Assembly (NCBI GenBank): GCA_021770615.1
Contig: JAETQR010000002.1
Span: 62,001 to 126,000 of the forward strand
Length of the DNA stretch: 64,000 bases
Direction of reading: 5' to 3'
Source of the DNA: Lachnospiraceae bacterium
GTDB lineage: Bacteria; Bacillota_A; Clostridia; Lachnospirales; Lachnospiraceae
Below are positions 57,708 through 64,000 of the stretch, piece by piece. The translations under genes were made by a program, and so were the position numbers. A model generated the notes under the pieces. It worked only from the letters and a program-made list of their open reading frames with translations, made no database searches and was not told the DNA's origin. The first letter of the stretch is position 1; each line of letters begins with the position of its first letter.

Positions 57708-59685
57708 CTTTTTCCGGATCGACCCGTTCCAAATCTGCCTTCCACAACGCATCCGAGGCATCGCTCGGCATCCTGAGGTCTCCGCGCGGTGAAACAGCGA
57801 CAGAACCGACCTTTGGTCCGTCCGGAATACAGGAGCGCTTAAACTGCTGCCGGAAAAAGCGGTGATAAAACGTATAAAGCCATTTATATATTGTCCTTTC
57901 GTCGTAAATACCTTTAAATGTACAGACTGCCATCCGAAATACCTTGGATGGCATAAAACCAAACCGGAGTATATAATACAGGTAAAAATCGTGCAGTTCA
58001 TACGGCCCTACGATGTCCTCTGTTTTCTGTGAGATCCTGCCGTCCTTTGGCGGCAGAAGCTCCGGGCTGACAGGCGTGTCCAAAATATCATAGAGAACCC
58101 GCTCCAACGTCTTATTTTCTTTTGCACCAAATGTATCCGCATAGTACTGTACCAGATAACGGACGAGCGTCTTCGGCACGGAACAGTTTACACCATACAT
58201 AGACATATGGTCGCCATTGTAAGTCGCCCAGCCAAGCGCCAGTTCAGACATATCACCGGTGCCGATCACAAGCCCCCCTACCTGGTTTGCAATATTCATC
58301 AAAATCTGGGTACGCTCTCTGGCCTGTCCATTCTCGTATGTGATATCATGGACATCCACGTCATGTCCGATGTCCTCAAAATGTCCAAGAACTGCCTTTT
58401 CAATCGGTATTTCCCGAAGATTCGTTCCTAATTCCGTTGCCAGATTTACTGCATTTTCATAGGTGCGGTCTGTCGTTCCGAAGCAGGGCATTGTTACACA
58501 TGTAATGCCTTTCCGCCCTAACGACAGTTGATCAAAGGCCCGTATTGTAACAAGCAGCGCCAGCGTGGAATCAAGACCACCGGACAAACCGATCACGGCG
58601 CTCTTGCACCCGGTATGCCTCAGTCTCTTTGCCAGTCCCGCTGCCTGGATATTCAGAATCTCATTACAACGCTCTTCCCTGTGATTTTTAGTCGCAGGAA
58701 CAAACGGCATCTTTTCAAAGGTCCGCGTAAGCTCTGTCTTTTCCAGACGGTCATATGCAAAATTATGTTTCACATAACCTTTTTCTTCTGGCGACTGATA
58801 TATTGGAAATGTCGTCATTCTTCTTCTTTCTGCCGCCAGTTTTTTAACATCGATCTCCGTAATCAGATCGTTTTTTCCAAATGATATATTTTCTGCAAGC
58901 ACAATTCCATTTTCAGCGATCATGTTATGACCGGCATAAACAAGATCTGTCGTAGATTCTCCGCCCGATGCATTGGCATACAAATATGCCGTCACTGTTC
59001 TGGCACTCTGGCCCCTGACTAACTCTTTCCGGTACGCCGATTTTCCCGTAACCTCATCGCTGGCCGACGGGTTCACGATAACAGACGCACCCGCCATCGC
59101 ATGATACGAACTCGGCGGAACAGGAACCCAGAGATCTTCGCAAATCTCCGCCGCAATCGCAAGCTCCGGAATCTGTTCACATACAAATAATTGTCTTGCC
59201 CCAAAACAAACTTCCTTTTCCATAAAAGGAAGTTTGTGCATCGTGCATTGTCCCTCTCCACTCTCCCCCATCCGATATGCCGCGTCCCCACCAGAAAAAT
59301 GCCTGCCTTCATAAAATTCAGAATAAGTCGGAATATGGCTTTTGGGGACGAGACCAAGTACTTCCCCATAAAATACAAAGGCAGCCACATTATACAGACG
59401 TCCCTGATGGAGAAGCGGGAGGCCGACGATAAAAACCGTATCGCACCTCGACGTCTCACCGGCAAACTGTCCCAAAGAGTTCACCGCACCCCTCAGCAGT
59501 ACATCCTGCAAAAAGAGATCACCACAGGTATATCCGGTTATCGCAAATTCCGGAAATGCCAGGATCTTTACGCCCTTTTCGCTTAATTCAACTGCTTTTT
59601 TTATTAATTGTTTTATATTATATCCGCAGTCTGCCACCTTTAAATCCGGTGAACATACACCCGCTTTAATGAATCCGTCAAACAT
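57697..59685 (-). CDS. nadE: glutamine-dependent NAD+ synthetase
   Basis: The 662-residue protein is a two-domain NadE. The N-terminal nitrilase-like amidase has Glu in LAFPEFAITGYTCGDLF and Cys in AAEICEDLWVPVPPSS. The C-terminal synthetase has the PP-loop AVIGLSGGLDSTLALL, GTGDMSELALGWATYNGDHM and SPRGDLRMP near the end. It converts nicotinate adenine dinucleotide to NAD+ in the cytosol. The length fits the long glutamine-using form. The gene lies downstream of the 6S RNA terminator and starts without a strong ribosome-binding site visible in the repeat-rich leader. Confidence 0.95.
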   Translation of the reverse strand: MFDGFIKAGVCSPDLKVADCGYNIKQLIKKAVELSEKGVKILAFPEFAITGYTCGDLFLQDVLLRGAVNSLGQFAGETSRCDTVFIVGLPLLHQGRLYNVAAFVFYGEVLGLVPKSHIPTYSEFYEGRHFSGGDAAYRMGESGEGQCTMHKLPFMEKEVCFGARQLFVCEQIPELAIAAEICEDLWVPVPPSSYHAMAGASVIVNPSASDEVTGKSAYRKELVRGQSARTVTAYLYANASGGESTTDLVYAGHNMIAENGIVLAENISFGKNDLITEIDVKKLAAERRRMTTFPIYQSPEEKGYVKHNFAYDRLEKTELTRTFEKMPFVPATKNHREERCNEILNIQAAGLAKRLRHTGCKSAVIGLSGGLDSTLALLVTIRAFDQLSLGRKGITCVTMPCFGTTDRTYENAVNLATELGTNLREIPIEKAVLGHFEDIGHDVDVHDITYENGQARERTQILMNIANQVGGLVIGTGDMSELALGWATYNGDHMSMYGVNCSVPKTLVRYLVQYYADTFGAKENKTLERVLYDILDTPVSPELLPPKDGRISQKTEDIVGPYELHDFYLYYILRFGFMPSKVFRMAVCTFKGIYDERTIYKWLYTFYHRFFRQQFKRSCIPDGPKVGSVAVSPRGDLRMPSDASDALWKADLERVDPEKVTG

Positions 59686-59776
59686 TGATCTGCTCCGTTT
59701 CTACTTTTGATTAGGTTTCTTATCGCAAAATTCTTCGCTCACTTCGTGAGCTCATCATTTGTGGCTGGCGCCACAT

Positions 59777-59836
59777 ATCCAGCAAGCGGAATAAATTTCT
59801 CTGTGCAAGCACAGAAATTTTTCCGCTTACTGGATG
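59777..59836. repeat. long hairpin between the 6S RNA gene and nadE
   Basis: ATCCAGCAAGCGGAATAAATT and its near-complement AATTTTTCCGCTTACTGGAT flank TCTCTGTGC-AA-GCACAGAA, giving an almost continuous stem of 28 bp. Smaller hairpins GCTCAC-TTC-GTGAGC and GTGGC...GCCAC lie closer to nadE (59737-59774). No T-tract follows in the nadE direction. It may be a dispersed palindrome or an RNA leader of nadE. Confidence 0.6.
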
Positions 59837-59854
59837 CGATGGCTTGTAGCGTTG

Positions 59855-59885
59855 AAAAAAAGGAGCAGCGATGTTTCGCTGCCCC
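59855..59885 (-). terminator. intrinsic terminator of the 6S RNA gene
   Basis: On the minus strand GGGGCAGCG-AAACAT-CGCTGCTCC is followed by seven T. It lies about 15 bp after the 6S closing stem. Confidence 0.88.
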
Positions 59886-59899
59886 CTACGATCTTTCGT

Positions 59900-60112
59900 G
59901 TACTCCCAAAATGCCGATTCTTGATTTTTGACTCCTAGCATGTGCTAGGTGGGCAACCGCACGTGGTCTTCTGCCTTCCATTGCAATGTTTCCATTGTAC
60001 TGAAACAAATCCAGCAGTGACGGCCTGGCATCCAATCACAAATATAGGAATCCCGTTTAAAGTATTGTAGGTTCAAAAATTCAAGAGTGTCGAACATCTC
60101 AGGAAGTCATAC
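59900..60112 (-). ncRNA. ssrS: 6S RNA
   Basis: The minus-strand transcript starts near 60110. Its 5' end contains CTTCCTGAGATGTTCG, very close to the 5' end of known 6S RNAs, and its 3' end contains CGGCATTTTGGGAG. These pair as the closing helix (ACUUCC with GGGAGU, GAGAUG with CAUUUU). UCUUGA-AUUUUUGA then pairs with UCAAAAA-UCAAGA, extending the rod. A central open region follows, with a CCTAGCA-TG-TGCTAGG hairpin on its 3' side as in Firmicutes 6S. Length is about 210 nt. A consensus promoter and an intrinsic terminator frame it. 6S RNA binds the housekeeping RNA polymerase and tunes transcription in stationary phase. Confidence 0.85.
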
Positions 60113-60116
60113 TCTT

Positions 60117-60145
60117 AGTATACCTAATCTGATCCATTTTATCAA
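60117..60145 (-). promoter_or_regulatory. sigma-A promoter of the 6S RNA gene
   Basis: TTGATA (60145-60140) and TATACT (60122-60117) are spaced by 17 bp. The expected start, seven bases downstream, is the first base of the 6S closing helix region. Confidence 0.8.
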
Positions 60146-60188
60146 GTAGTTATTAAAGAATTTTTTACTAAATGTGCATAGTGTAAAA

Positions 60189-60509
60189 TCATGCATTTAA
60201 CTCATGTACTGCTTTTAAAAGATCCGCCACTTTTTCTATCTCCTGATCCTGAAACAGATTCACGGCATTATAAAAATCCGTATTGTAATATTTATCGTCT
60301 CCTCTTACAATATAATCACAGGTCGTCCCGAGACTATCCGCTATATTCTTCAGCGTATTTACCGAAAAACCTTTTCGTCCGAATTCAATCTCGTATAAAA
60401 ATTTTTGTGATATCTTGGCCATTTGGGCTAATTTCCCCCGTGAAATCTTTTGTTCCCTCCTCAACCCCATGATCCGATGACCAATTTCGCTATAATCCGT
60501 ATCGTACAT
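60189..60509 (-). CDS. XRE-family helix-turn-helix regulator (106 aa), third of the agr locus
   Basis: The 106-residue protein has a Cro/CI-type helix-turn-helix in residues 10-68 (GHRIMGLRREQKISRGKLAQ, ISQKFLYEIEFGRKG, LGTTCDYIVRGD). A C-terminal helix follows (LFQDQEIEKVADLLKAVHEL). AGGAGG stands upstream of the ATG. It follows the agrA-like gene by about 70 bp and may be the last gene of the locus. Its role in quorum sensing is inferred from position only. Confidence 0.85.
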   Translation of the reverse strand: MYDTDYSEIGHRIMGLRREQKISRGKLAQMAKISQKFLYEIEFGRKGFSVNTLKNIADSLGTTCDYIVRGDDKYYNTDFYNAVNLFQDQEIEKVADLLKAVHELNA

Positions 60510-60580
60510 AGGAACATAACCTCCTGAATTTTATCCTTTGAGTGATAGGCTTAAAGTGCTTAAAGAATATCTGTTCCTTC

Positions 60581-61309
60581 TTATTTTTGAATCTCCGCCA
60601 AAAAACGTTCCCGCATTCTGGTGCCAATATCAATCAGAGTATCCACTCCCCTTAATTTCACAAACCGGTTCGTCGTATCAATATATTCGATAAAATCTAC
60701 ATTCACTGCGATTCCTTTTGTAGGCGATGCGAAACTTTGGGTATGTATCCGTTCCAGAAATTTTTTCAGAGACAAATTTGGTGTCTCTACAACTCCGTCT
60801 TCTGTATGCACATATAAAATCTTTTTTCTGTTTTCTGCATATATTATTCTATTCTCATAGACCGGATAGGTGACTCTGTCTTTGCGCAAAAACACTAATT
60901 CATTCCCCGTATTTTTGCCATTCATTTTCCTCAAGGCCTCGCCCACCATTCTCTGAACCCTCTCTTCTGAGACCGGTTTTTCAATATAATCAAAGCAATG
61001 TACCATATGGAGCAATTCGGCCTCAAGACCTGCGAGCGCTGTAACAAATACAATTTCAGCAGATGCATATTCCGGGCACGCCCGAATCCCCTTGGCAAAT
61101 GTAATTCCCGAAAAATCATTTGGTTCTCTCGGTTTTAATACAATATCCACCAAAAACAGATCCACCCGCTTTTCCATCGCAAATTCAAAGGCTTTTGCCG
61201 CATCACAGAACTCATATACCACCAGTTCCTCACTACATTCCCTGATCATATGTGCCAGTGATTCCCTTGTGGCAGGCAAATCCTCCAGGATCAAAACTCG
61301 TCTTTTCAT
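60581..61309 (-). CDS. LytTR-family response regulator, AgrA-like
   Basis: The ATG at 61309 lies 5 bp after GGAGG; an earlier GTG (61348), overlapping the preceding stop, is less likely. The 242 residues have a receiver domain with phosphoacceptor Asp55 (DLFLVDIVL), VTALAG and IEKPVS. A LytTR DNA-binding domain covers about 140-240 (RIIYAENRKKILYVHTEDG, FASPTKGIAVNVDFIEYID). It is the natural partner of the AgrC-like kinase at 63168 although three genes separate them from agrB. Expected to bind pairs of 9-bp direct repeats. Confidence 0.88.
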   Translation of the reverse strand: MKRRVLILEDLPATRESLAHMIRECSEELVVYEFCDAAKAFEFAMEKRVDLFLVDIVLKPREPNDFSGITFAKGIRACPEYASAEIVFVTALAGLEAELLHMVHCFDYIEKPVSEERVQRMVGEALRKMNGKNTGNELVFLRKDRVTYPVYENRIIYAENRKKILYVHTEDGVVETPNLSLKKFLERIHTQSFASPTKGIAVNVDFIEYIDTTNRFVKLRGVDTLIDIGTRMRERFLAEIQK

Positions 61310-61344
61310 CATATCCTCCAACAAGAAATAACACAACACACAGA

Positions 61345-61686
61345 TCACAACCGGTTATTGACAACGTCCGCAATATAGTGGAGCATTTCCGCCAGTCTTT
61401 GATTGTCATCCTCGCGCATATCAAATCCGATCTTGTAAAATTCATCATCAGAAATAACACCGCCAAACAGATAGTTCATATCACAGTTAAATTTTGTTGC
61501 AAGAATATAGGCATACTCACCAGATAGCCCTGTAGATCCGTTTTCAATCCTCAGCAACGAATCTTTTACAATTCCAAAGGCATCTGCCATCTCATCCGCT
61601 GTTATCCCATTCTTAACCCGAAACCGCCTTAATCGTCCTCCTATTTTTATATTGATATCCGTTCTCTTTCGTGAAGGTCCTTTCAT
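61345..61686 (-). CDS. XRE-family helix-turn-helix regulator (113 aa), second of the agr locus
   Basis: The 113-residue protein has a basic N-terminus (KGPSRKRTDINIKIGGRLRR) leading into the helix-turn-helix (NGITADEMADAFGIVKDSLL, RIENGSTGLSGEYAYILATK). A C-terminal acidic helix follows. AAAGGAG is upstream. A TATCA-TCTA-TGATA palindrome at 61716-61729, just before the start, is a candidate operator. The stop lies 36 bp before the response regulator start, so they are co-transcribed. Confidence 0.85.
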   Translation of the reverse strand: MKGPSRKRTDINIKIGGRLRRFRVKNGITADEMADAFGIVKDSLLRIENGSTGLSGEYAYILATKFNCDMNYLFGGVISDDEFYKIGFDMREDDNQRLAEMLHYIADVVNNRL

Positions 61687-61796
61687 GATACTTCCAGCTC
61701 CTTTAGCTTTTCTTATATCATCTATGATACCAATAAATGAAGCTATTGAAACGACCTATATGTCCGTCCTCGTCGAAATGTGTCGTAACGTATCAT

Positions 61797-62144
61797 TTAT
61801 ATGTCAGCTCCGCGAAGACTCTCTTTTAATGTTTTTACCGTATCTACTATAATTTTTGTTTCTCTTTCATTGCAATTTTCTAATATCTTCGAATATTCTG
61901 CCATCCTTGCTTTCTGGCTTTCTTTTAACGAATCACACAGCAGCACATCTACTGAAATATCCAGTGCATTCGCAATCCGAACCAGAACTTCTGCACTTGC
62001 ACGTGAATTTGCACTCTCGATATTATTAATGTGCGACTTGGAGACTCCGGCGATTTCACTGAGTTTCTCTGCTGAGTATCCTTTCTCCATCCGGTATTCT
62101 TTTACCTTTTGTCCCAGAGCGTTCAAATTGATCTCTTTATCCAT
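61797..62144 (-). CDS. XRE-family helix-turn-helix regulator (115 aa), first of the agr locus
   Basis: The second ATG, at 62144, is chosen because GGAGGG touches the first. The 115-residue protein has a Cro/CI helix-turn-helix near 10-65 (LGQKVKEYRMEKGYSAEKLS, GVSKSHINNIESANSRAS) and a charged helical tail (ARMAEYSKILENCNERETKI). Two palindromic A-tract sites lie 43-82 bp upstream, and a LytTR-type repeat pair lies beyond them in agrB, so it may be under both self and AgrA control. Confidence 0.87.
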   Translation of the reverse strand: MDKEINLNALGQKVKEYRMEKGYSAEKLSEIAGVSKSHINNIESANSRASAEVLVRIANALDISVDVLLCDSLKESQKARMAEYSKILENCNERETKIIVDTVKTLKESLRGADI

Positions 62145-62186
62145 ATACATCCCTCCAATATTTGGTATATACTCATACTACTATAC

Positions 62187-62226
62187 GAGGTTTTTTCCTC
62201 AAATACTTTATGCGAGGTTTTTACCT
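62187..62226. promoter_or_regulatory. two palindromic operator candidates before the first XRE gene
   Basis: GAGG-AAAAAA-CCTC (minus strand, 62200-62187) and AGGT-AAAA-ACCT (62226-62215) share the sequence AGG.AAAAACCTCG and are 27 bp apart centre to centre. This is the layout expected for cooperative binding of a small dimeric repressor such as the adjacent XRE protein. Confidence 0.55.
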
Positions 62227-62274
62227 TTTATAGAGTACGTATATGGATTCTTCCCAATCTAACCTTATACTATG

Positions 62275-62901
62275 CTATTTTTTTGTCAGCTCTGAATCCC
62301 TCTGGGACAAACGACCAATATTTGTGACGAACGACATTCTCTTTTGTGCCACGGCAGCCATCATGACCCCACACACCATCACGATCCCGATCACAATGCT
62401 CCGTGACAGCTCTGTCATTTTAGCGGCATTCAGCATTACCGCCAGAATCACTTCCGTAAGATAAAGCAGGCGTGCCCGTTTCCCATACCTGACAACCTCA
62501 TACTCTTTGAGCGGCTTATTCTCATGTTCCACCGGAGAGCAGATCCATATGCAGATCCCCGCTATAAGTACCATGGATATCTGTAACCAGATAAATTCCG
62601 GCATATACTTTAGCCACATAAAAGAGCAAAAAAAGAGCAGCCATGACATTACTGCACACTGCACCGGGGTTTTGGCATGATATCCTCCGGCATAGCTGCG
62701 AAGAGGTATAAATGTCACAAGGATGATAACGGCCTGCCAGAATACATTCAGCATAAGGCCTGTGACCAGGATCATGAGGATTTCCAGAACCGAACGAAGT
62801 CCCTGGACGATACCAAATAAAACCAGTTCGGCATTTTCTTCCGGAATTGTCTGGTTGGCGAGCATTCCGCCCACCAGCCTTCCGGCGAATCGCTCTAACA
62901 C
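62275..62901 (-). CDS. agrB: AgrB-like accessory gene regulator, AgrD-processing membrane peptidase
   Basis: The 208-residue membrane protein has the AgrB core RSYAGGYHAKTPVQC, placing catalytic His75 and Cys82 seven residues apart as in the Staphylococcus protein. About six hydrophobic segments and a basic cytosolic loop (KEYEVVRYGKRARLL) complete it. It cuts the C-terminal tail of AgrD and closes the thiolactone ring. The GTG start at 62901 is 4 bp after the agrD stop, so translation is coupled. Its last 60 bp contain a LytTR-type repeat pair. Confidence 0.92.
   Translation of the reverse strand: MLERFAGRLVGGMLANQTIPEENAELVLFGIVQGLRSVLEILMILVTGLMLNVFWQAVIILVTFIPLRSYAGGYHAKTPVQCAVMSWLLFFCSFMWLKYMPEFIWLQISMVLIAGICIWICSPVEHENKPLKEYEVVRYGKRARLLYLTEVILAVMLNAAKMTELSRSIVIGIVMVCGVMMAAVAQKRMSFVTNIGRLSQRDSELTKK
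62306..62334 (-). promoter_or_regulatory. LytTR-type direct repeat pair inside the agrB 3' end
   Basis: Minus strand: TCGTTCGTC, an 11-bp spacer (ACAAATATTGG) and TCGTTTGTC, a 20-bp period. It matches the pair upstream of agrD at 22 of 29 positions, including the spacer. AT-rich -10 candidates (TAGCAT, TAGTAT) lie 29-34 bp further on, ahead of the first XRE gene. Confidence 0.55.
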
Positions 62902-62905
62902 GTTC

Positions 62906-63049
62906 TTACTTTCTGCGGAGCCGATCTGCTCCCTCTGGGAGTTTCGGCTGATGCAAAGTATAACGGCACGCTGAATTTACCGTATTTGACGTAACCCGGA
63001 GTGCCAAATCTGCTATTACTTTAGATCCTTTTTTCCTTAATGCTTTCAT
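62906..63049 (-). CDS. agrD: AgrD-like cyclic autoinducer peptide precursor (47 aa)
   Basis: An ATG at 63049 follows AGGAGGAAAGAGAT. The 47 codons give a basic amphipathic leader (MKALRKKGSKVIADLALRV), then TSNTVNSACRYTLHQPK, then a charged tail LPEGADRLRRK. The NSAC....QPK.P pattern is that of Clostridial AgrD precursors. AgrB would cut after the ring segment, and the likely signal is a thiolactone closed between Cys28 and the residue four places on (C-R-Y-T-L). It sits between the agrC-like kinase and agrB, where agrD is expected. It is easily missed by gene callers because of its size. Confidence 0.88.
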   Translation of the reverse strand: MKALRKKGSKVIADLALRVTSNTVNSACRYTLHQPKLPEGADRLRRK

Positions 63050-63090
63050 ATCTCTTTCCTCCTATCAATGATATAAAATAGCATGTATTT

Positions 63091-63099
63091 ATTATAGCA
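63091..63099 (-). promoter_or_regulatory. extended -10 promoter of the agrDB unit
   Basis: GTGCTATAAT gives a perfect TATAAT (63096-63091) with the TG extension, about 42 bp before the agrD start. The -35 region is poor (TTGTAG at 19 bp), which fits an activator-dependent promoter. Confidence 0.6.
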
Positions 63100-63126
63100 C
63101 CTTTTCCGCTTTTTTCTACAAAATGC

Positions 63127-63155
63127 GACAGACAACCAAAATCTGTGACAAACGT
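63127..63155 (-). promoter_or_regulatory. LytTR-type direct repeat pair upstream of the agrD promoter
   Basis: ACGTTTGTC, an 11-bp spacer (ACAGATTTTGG) and TTGTCTGTC lie immediately before the -35 region of the agrD promoter. Size and spacing resemble AgrA/ComE binding sites (two 9-bp repeats about 21 bp apart). The adjacent LytTR regulator is the natural reader; that is inference. Confidence 0.6.
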
Positions 63156-63167
63156 CACCTTTTGACC

Positions 63168-64000
63168 TTATCCCATAAACAGCACGATTTCAACCGTAAA
63201 ACGATCCCCCGCCTCCCGGATCTCAAAGATGCCATCGTATTTCTTTACGATCTTTGCTACATTTTTCAGACCGTATCCATGACCCTCCCTGTCCGCCTTT
63301 GTCGTCACATAATGTCCTTTTTCTTTAATCCGCTCCCCCTCAAAGACATTATCGATCTTGATCTGAAGACGGTTTTTATTATAGACGATATAAATCCCAA
63401 TCCTTTTATCCTCAACACTCTTTACAGCCTCCATGCTGTTATCTAACAGATTGGTCAGAATAATATTCATATCATAGATCGAAAGTTCCAGTTCCTCAGG
63501 TATCTTCACGTCTGCCTCGATCCGGATCCCTGCTACCGTCGCCTCCTGGATCTTATAATTCAGGATTCCATCTAACACAAAATTCCCCGTGTCCACATAC
63601 TGCTGCTTTTTTGCCATATTGCCCTGGATCTCCTCCAAATACTCGGAAATCTGCTGTTCCTTCTTCTGCTCGATCATATAAGAGATCATCGAAATATGCC
63701 GCAAAAAATCATGTCTCTGTTCCCTCGACTGCTCGACTGCCTGATTCATAAGCTCTAACTGGCTGCGCTGATACTGGTTCTGCATCATCAATGTCTCTCT
63801 CTCCTTCTTTATGCGAAAGGCTTCAATCTGATGGTCATACAAATAGAACACAAACATATTGATGACGAATATGATACAGGTCGCAATAAACAGGTCAATG
63901 GCCTGCAATCCCTCTTGACGGGAAAATAAATAAAAAAGAACGACAGAAAGAATGGGAAGCGCGACACAGATGATCCAGTATGCCACCGGAACGGTCTCCC
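63168..64000 (-). CDS. AgrC-like GHKL sensor histidine kinase (5' end outside window)
   Basis: The frame stays open to the window edge, so the N-terminal part is missing; the GTG at 63986 is not a convincing start. The visible part has two hydrophobic helices (IICVALPILSVVLFYLF, LFIATCIIFVINMFVFYLY) and a coiled coil. The His box EQRHDFLRHISMISYMIEQ, the N box ILTNLLDNSMEAV and the G box HGYGLKNV of the AgrC/GHKL type follow. It senses the cyclic peptide at the membrane and phosphorylates the LytTR regulator. It precedes agrD by about 120 bp. Confidence 0.9.
   Translation of the reverse strand, partial: ETVPVAYWIICVALPILSVVLFYLFSRQEGLQAIDLFIATCIIFVINMFVFYLYDHQIEAFRIKKERETLMMQNQYQRSQLELMNQAVEQSREQRHDFLRHISMISYMIEQKKEQQISEYLEEIQGNMAKKQQYVDTGNFVLDGILNYKIQEATVAGIRIEADVKIPEELELSIYDMNIILTNLLDNSMEAVKSVEDKRIGIYIVYNKNRLQIKIDNVFEGERIKEKGHYVTTKADREGHGYGLKNVAKIVKKYDGIFEIREAGDRFTVEIVLFMG

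Noticed and set aside
59720..59941. 73-codon minus-strand open frame
   Set aside because: It lies across the 6S terminator and hairpins, has no ribosome-binding site and shows no protein-like composition.
59936..59975. T-box-like motif on the plus strand (GGTGGGCAACCGCACG)
   Set aside because: It is the complement of the 6S RNA 3' half, and no plus-strand gene follows it.

Overview
The window reads as a chromosomal segment of a Gram-positive gut anaerobe of the Lachnospiraceae type (Clostridia). Evidence is the moderate GC, strong AGGAGG ribosome-binding sites, low-GC sigma-A promoters, AddAB instead of RecBCD, ClpC, a Ser/Thr/Pro-rich surface proteome with BspA-type leucine-rich repeats, DUF6273 and lysine-rich FN3-like tails, a QueT transporter, TmcAL and an agr-type quorum-sensing locus. 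I cannot name the species.

Layout. 1-1411: 3' end of a fabF and an overlapping methyltransferase. 1.5-5 kb: a small protein, an ECF sigma/anti-sigma pair with a recognisable self-promoter, and an iron-sulfur aldo/keto reductase. 5.3-16.9 kb: four large secreted paralogue-like proteins on the minus strand, one with a broken signal peptide. 17.4-18.4 kb: a small membrane protein, a hix-like invertible promoter segment and its Hin-type serine recombinase. 18.6-27.7 kb: housekeeping and transport genes (DUF3237, TSCPD, QueT behind a preQ1 riboswitch, a VanY-type carboxypeptidase, PlsC, a kinase, an anion permease, PutP, pyrimidine-nucleoside phosphorylase). 27.7-33.2 kb: a leucine-rich-repeat surface protein, a chemoreceptor and TmcAL. 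33.2-34 kb: a gene-free block built from three kinds of long hairpin repeats. 34-40.2 kb: an M14 peptidase and a cysD-cysN-cysC-arylsulfotransferase operon. 40.3-59.7 kb: membrane proteins, RadA, ClpC, cohesin-like and SH3/glucosaminidase wall proteins, a methyltransferase, AddAB and NadE. 59.9-60.1 kb: a 6S RNA gene with its promoter and terminator. 60.2-64 kb: an agr locus in the order agrC-agrD-agrB-xre-xre-agrA-xre, running into the window end.

The most interesting systems are these. (1) Two 26-bp sites almost identical to Hin hix sites lie in inverted orientation around about 150 bp carrying outward promoters. They sit beside a Hin-family recombinase and upstream of the surface-protein cluster, which suggests a phase-variation switch. 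(2) The agr locus has an unannotated 47-residue AgrD precursor. A pair of LytTR-type direct repeats upstream of agrD is duplicated at the 3' end of agrB, which suggests two AgrA-controlled units. (3) A sulfate-activation operon ends in an arylsulfotransferase, and its CysN carries a degenerate APS-kinase domain. (4) Long cruciform repeats show paired compensatory changes between copies.
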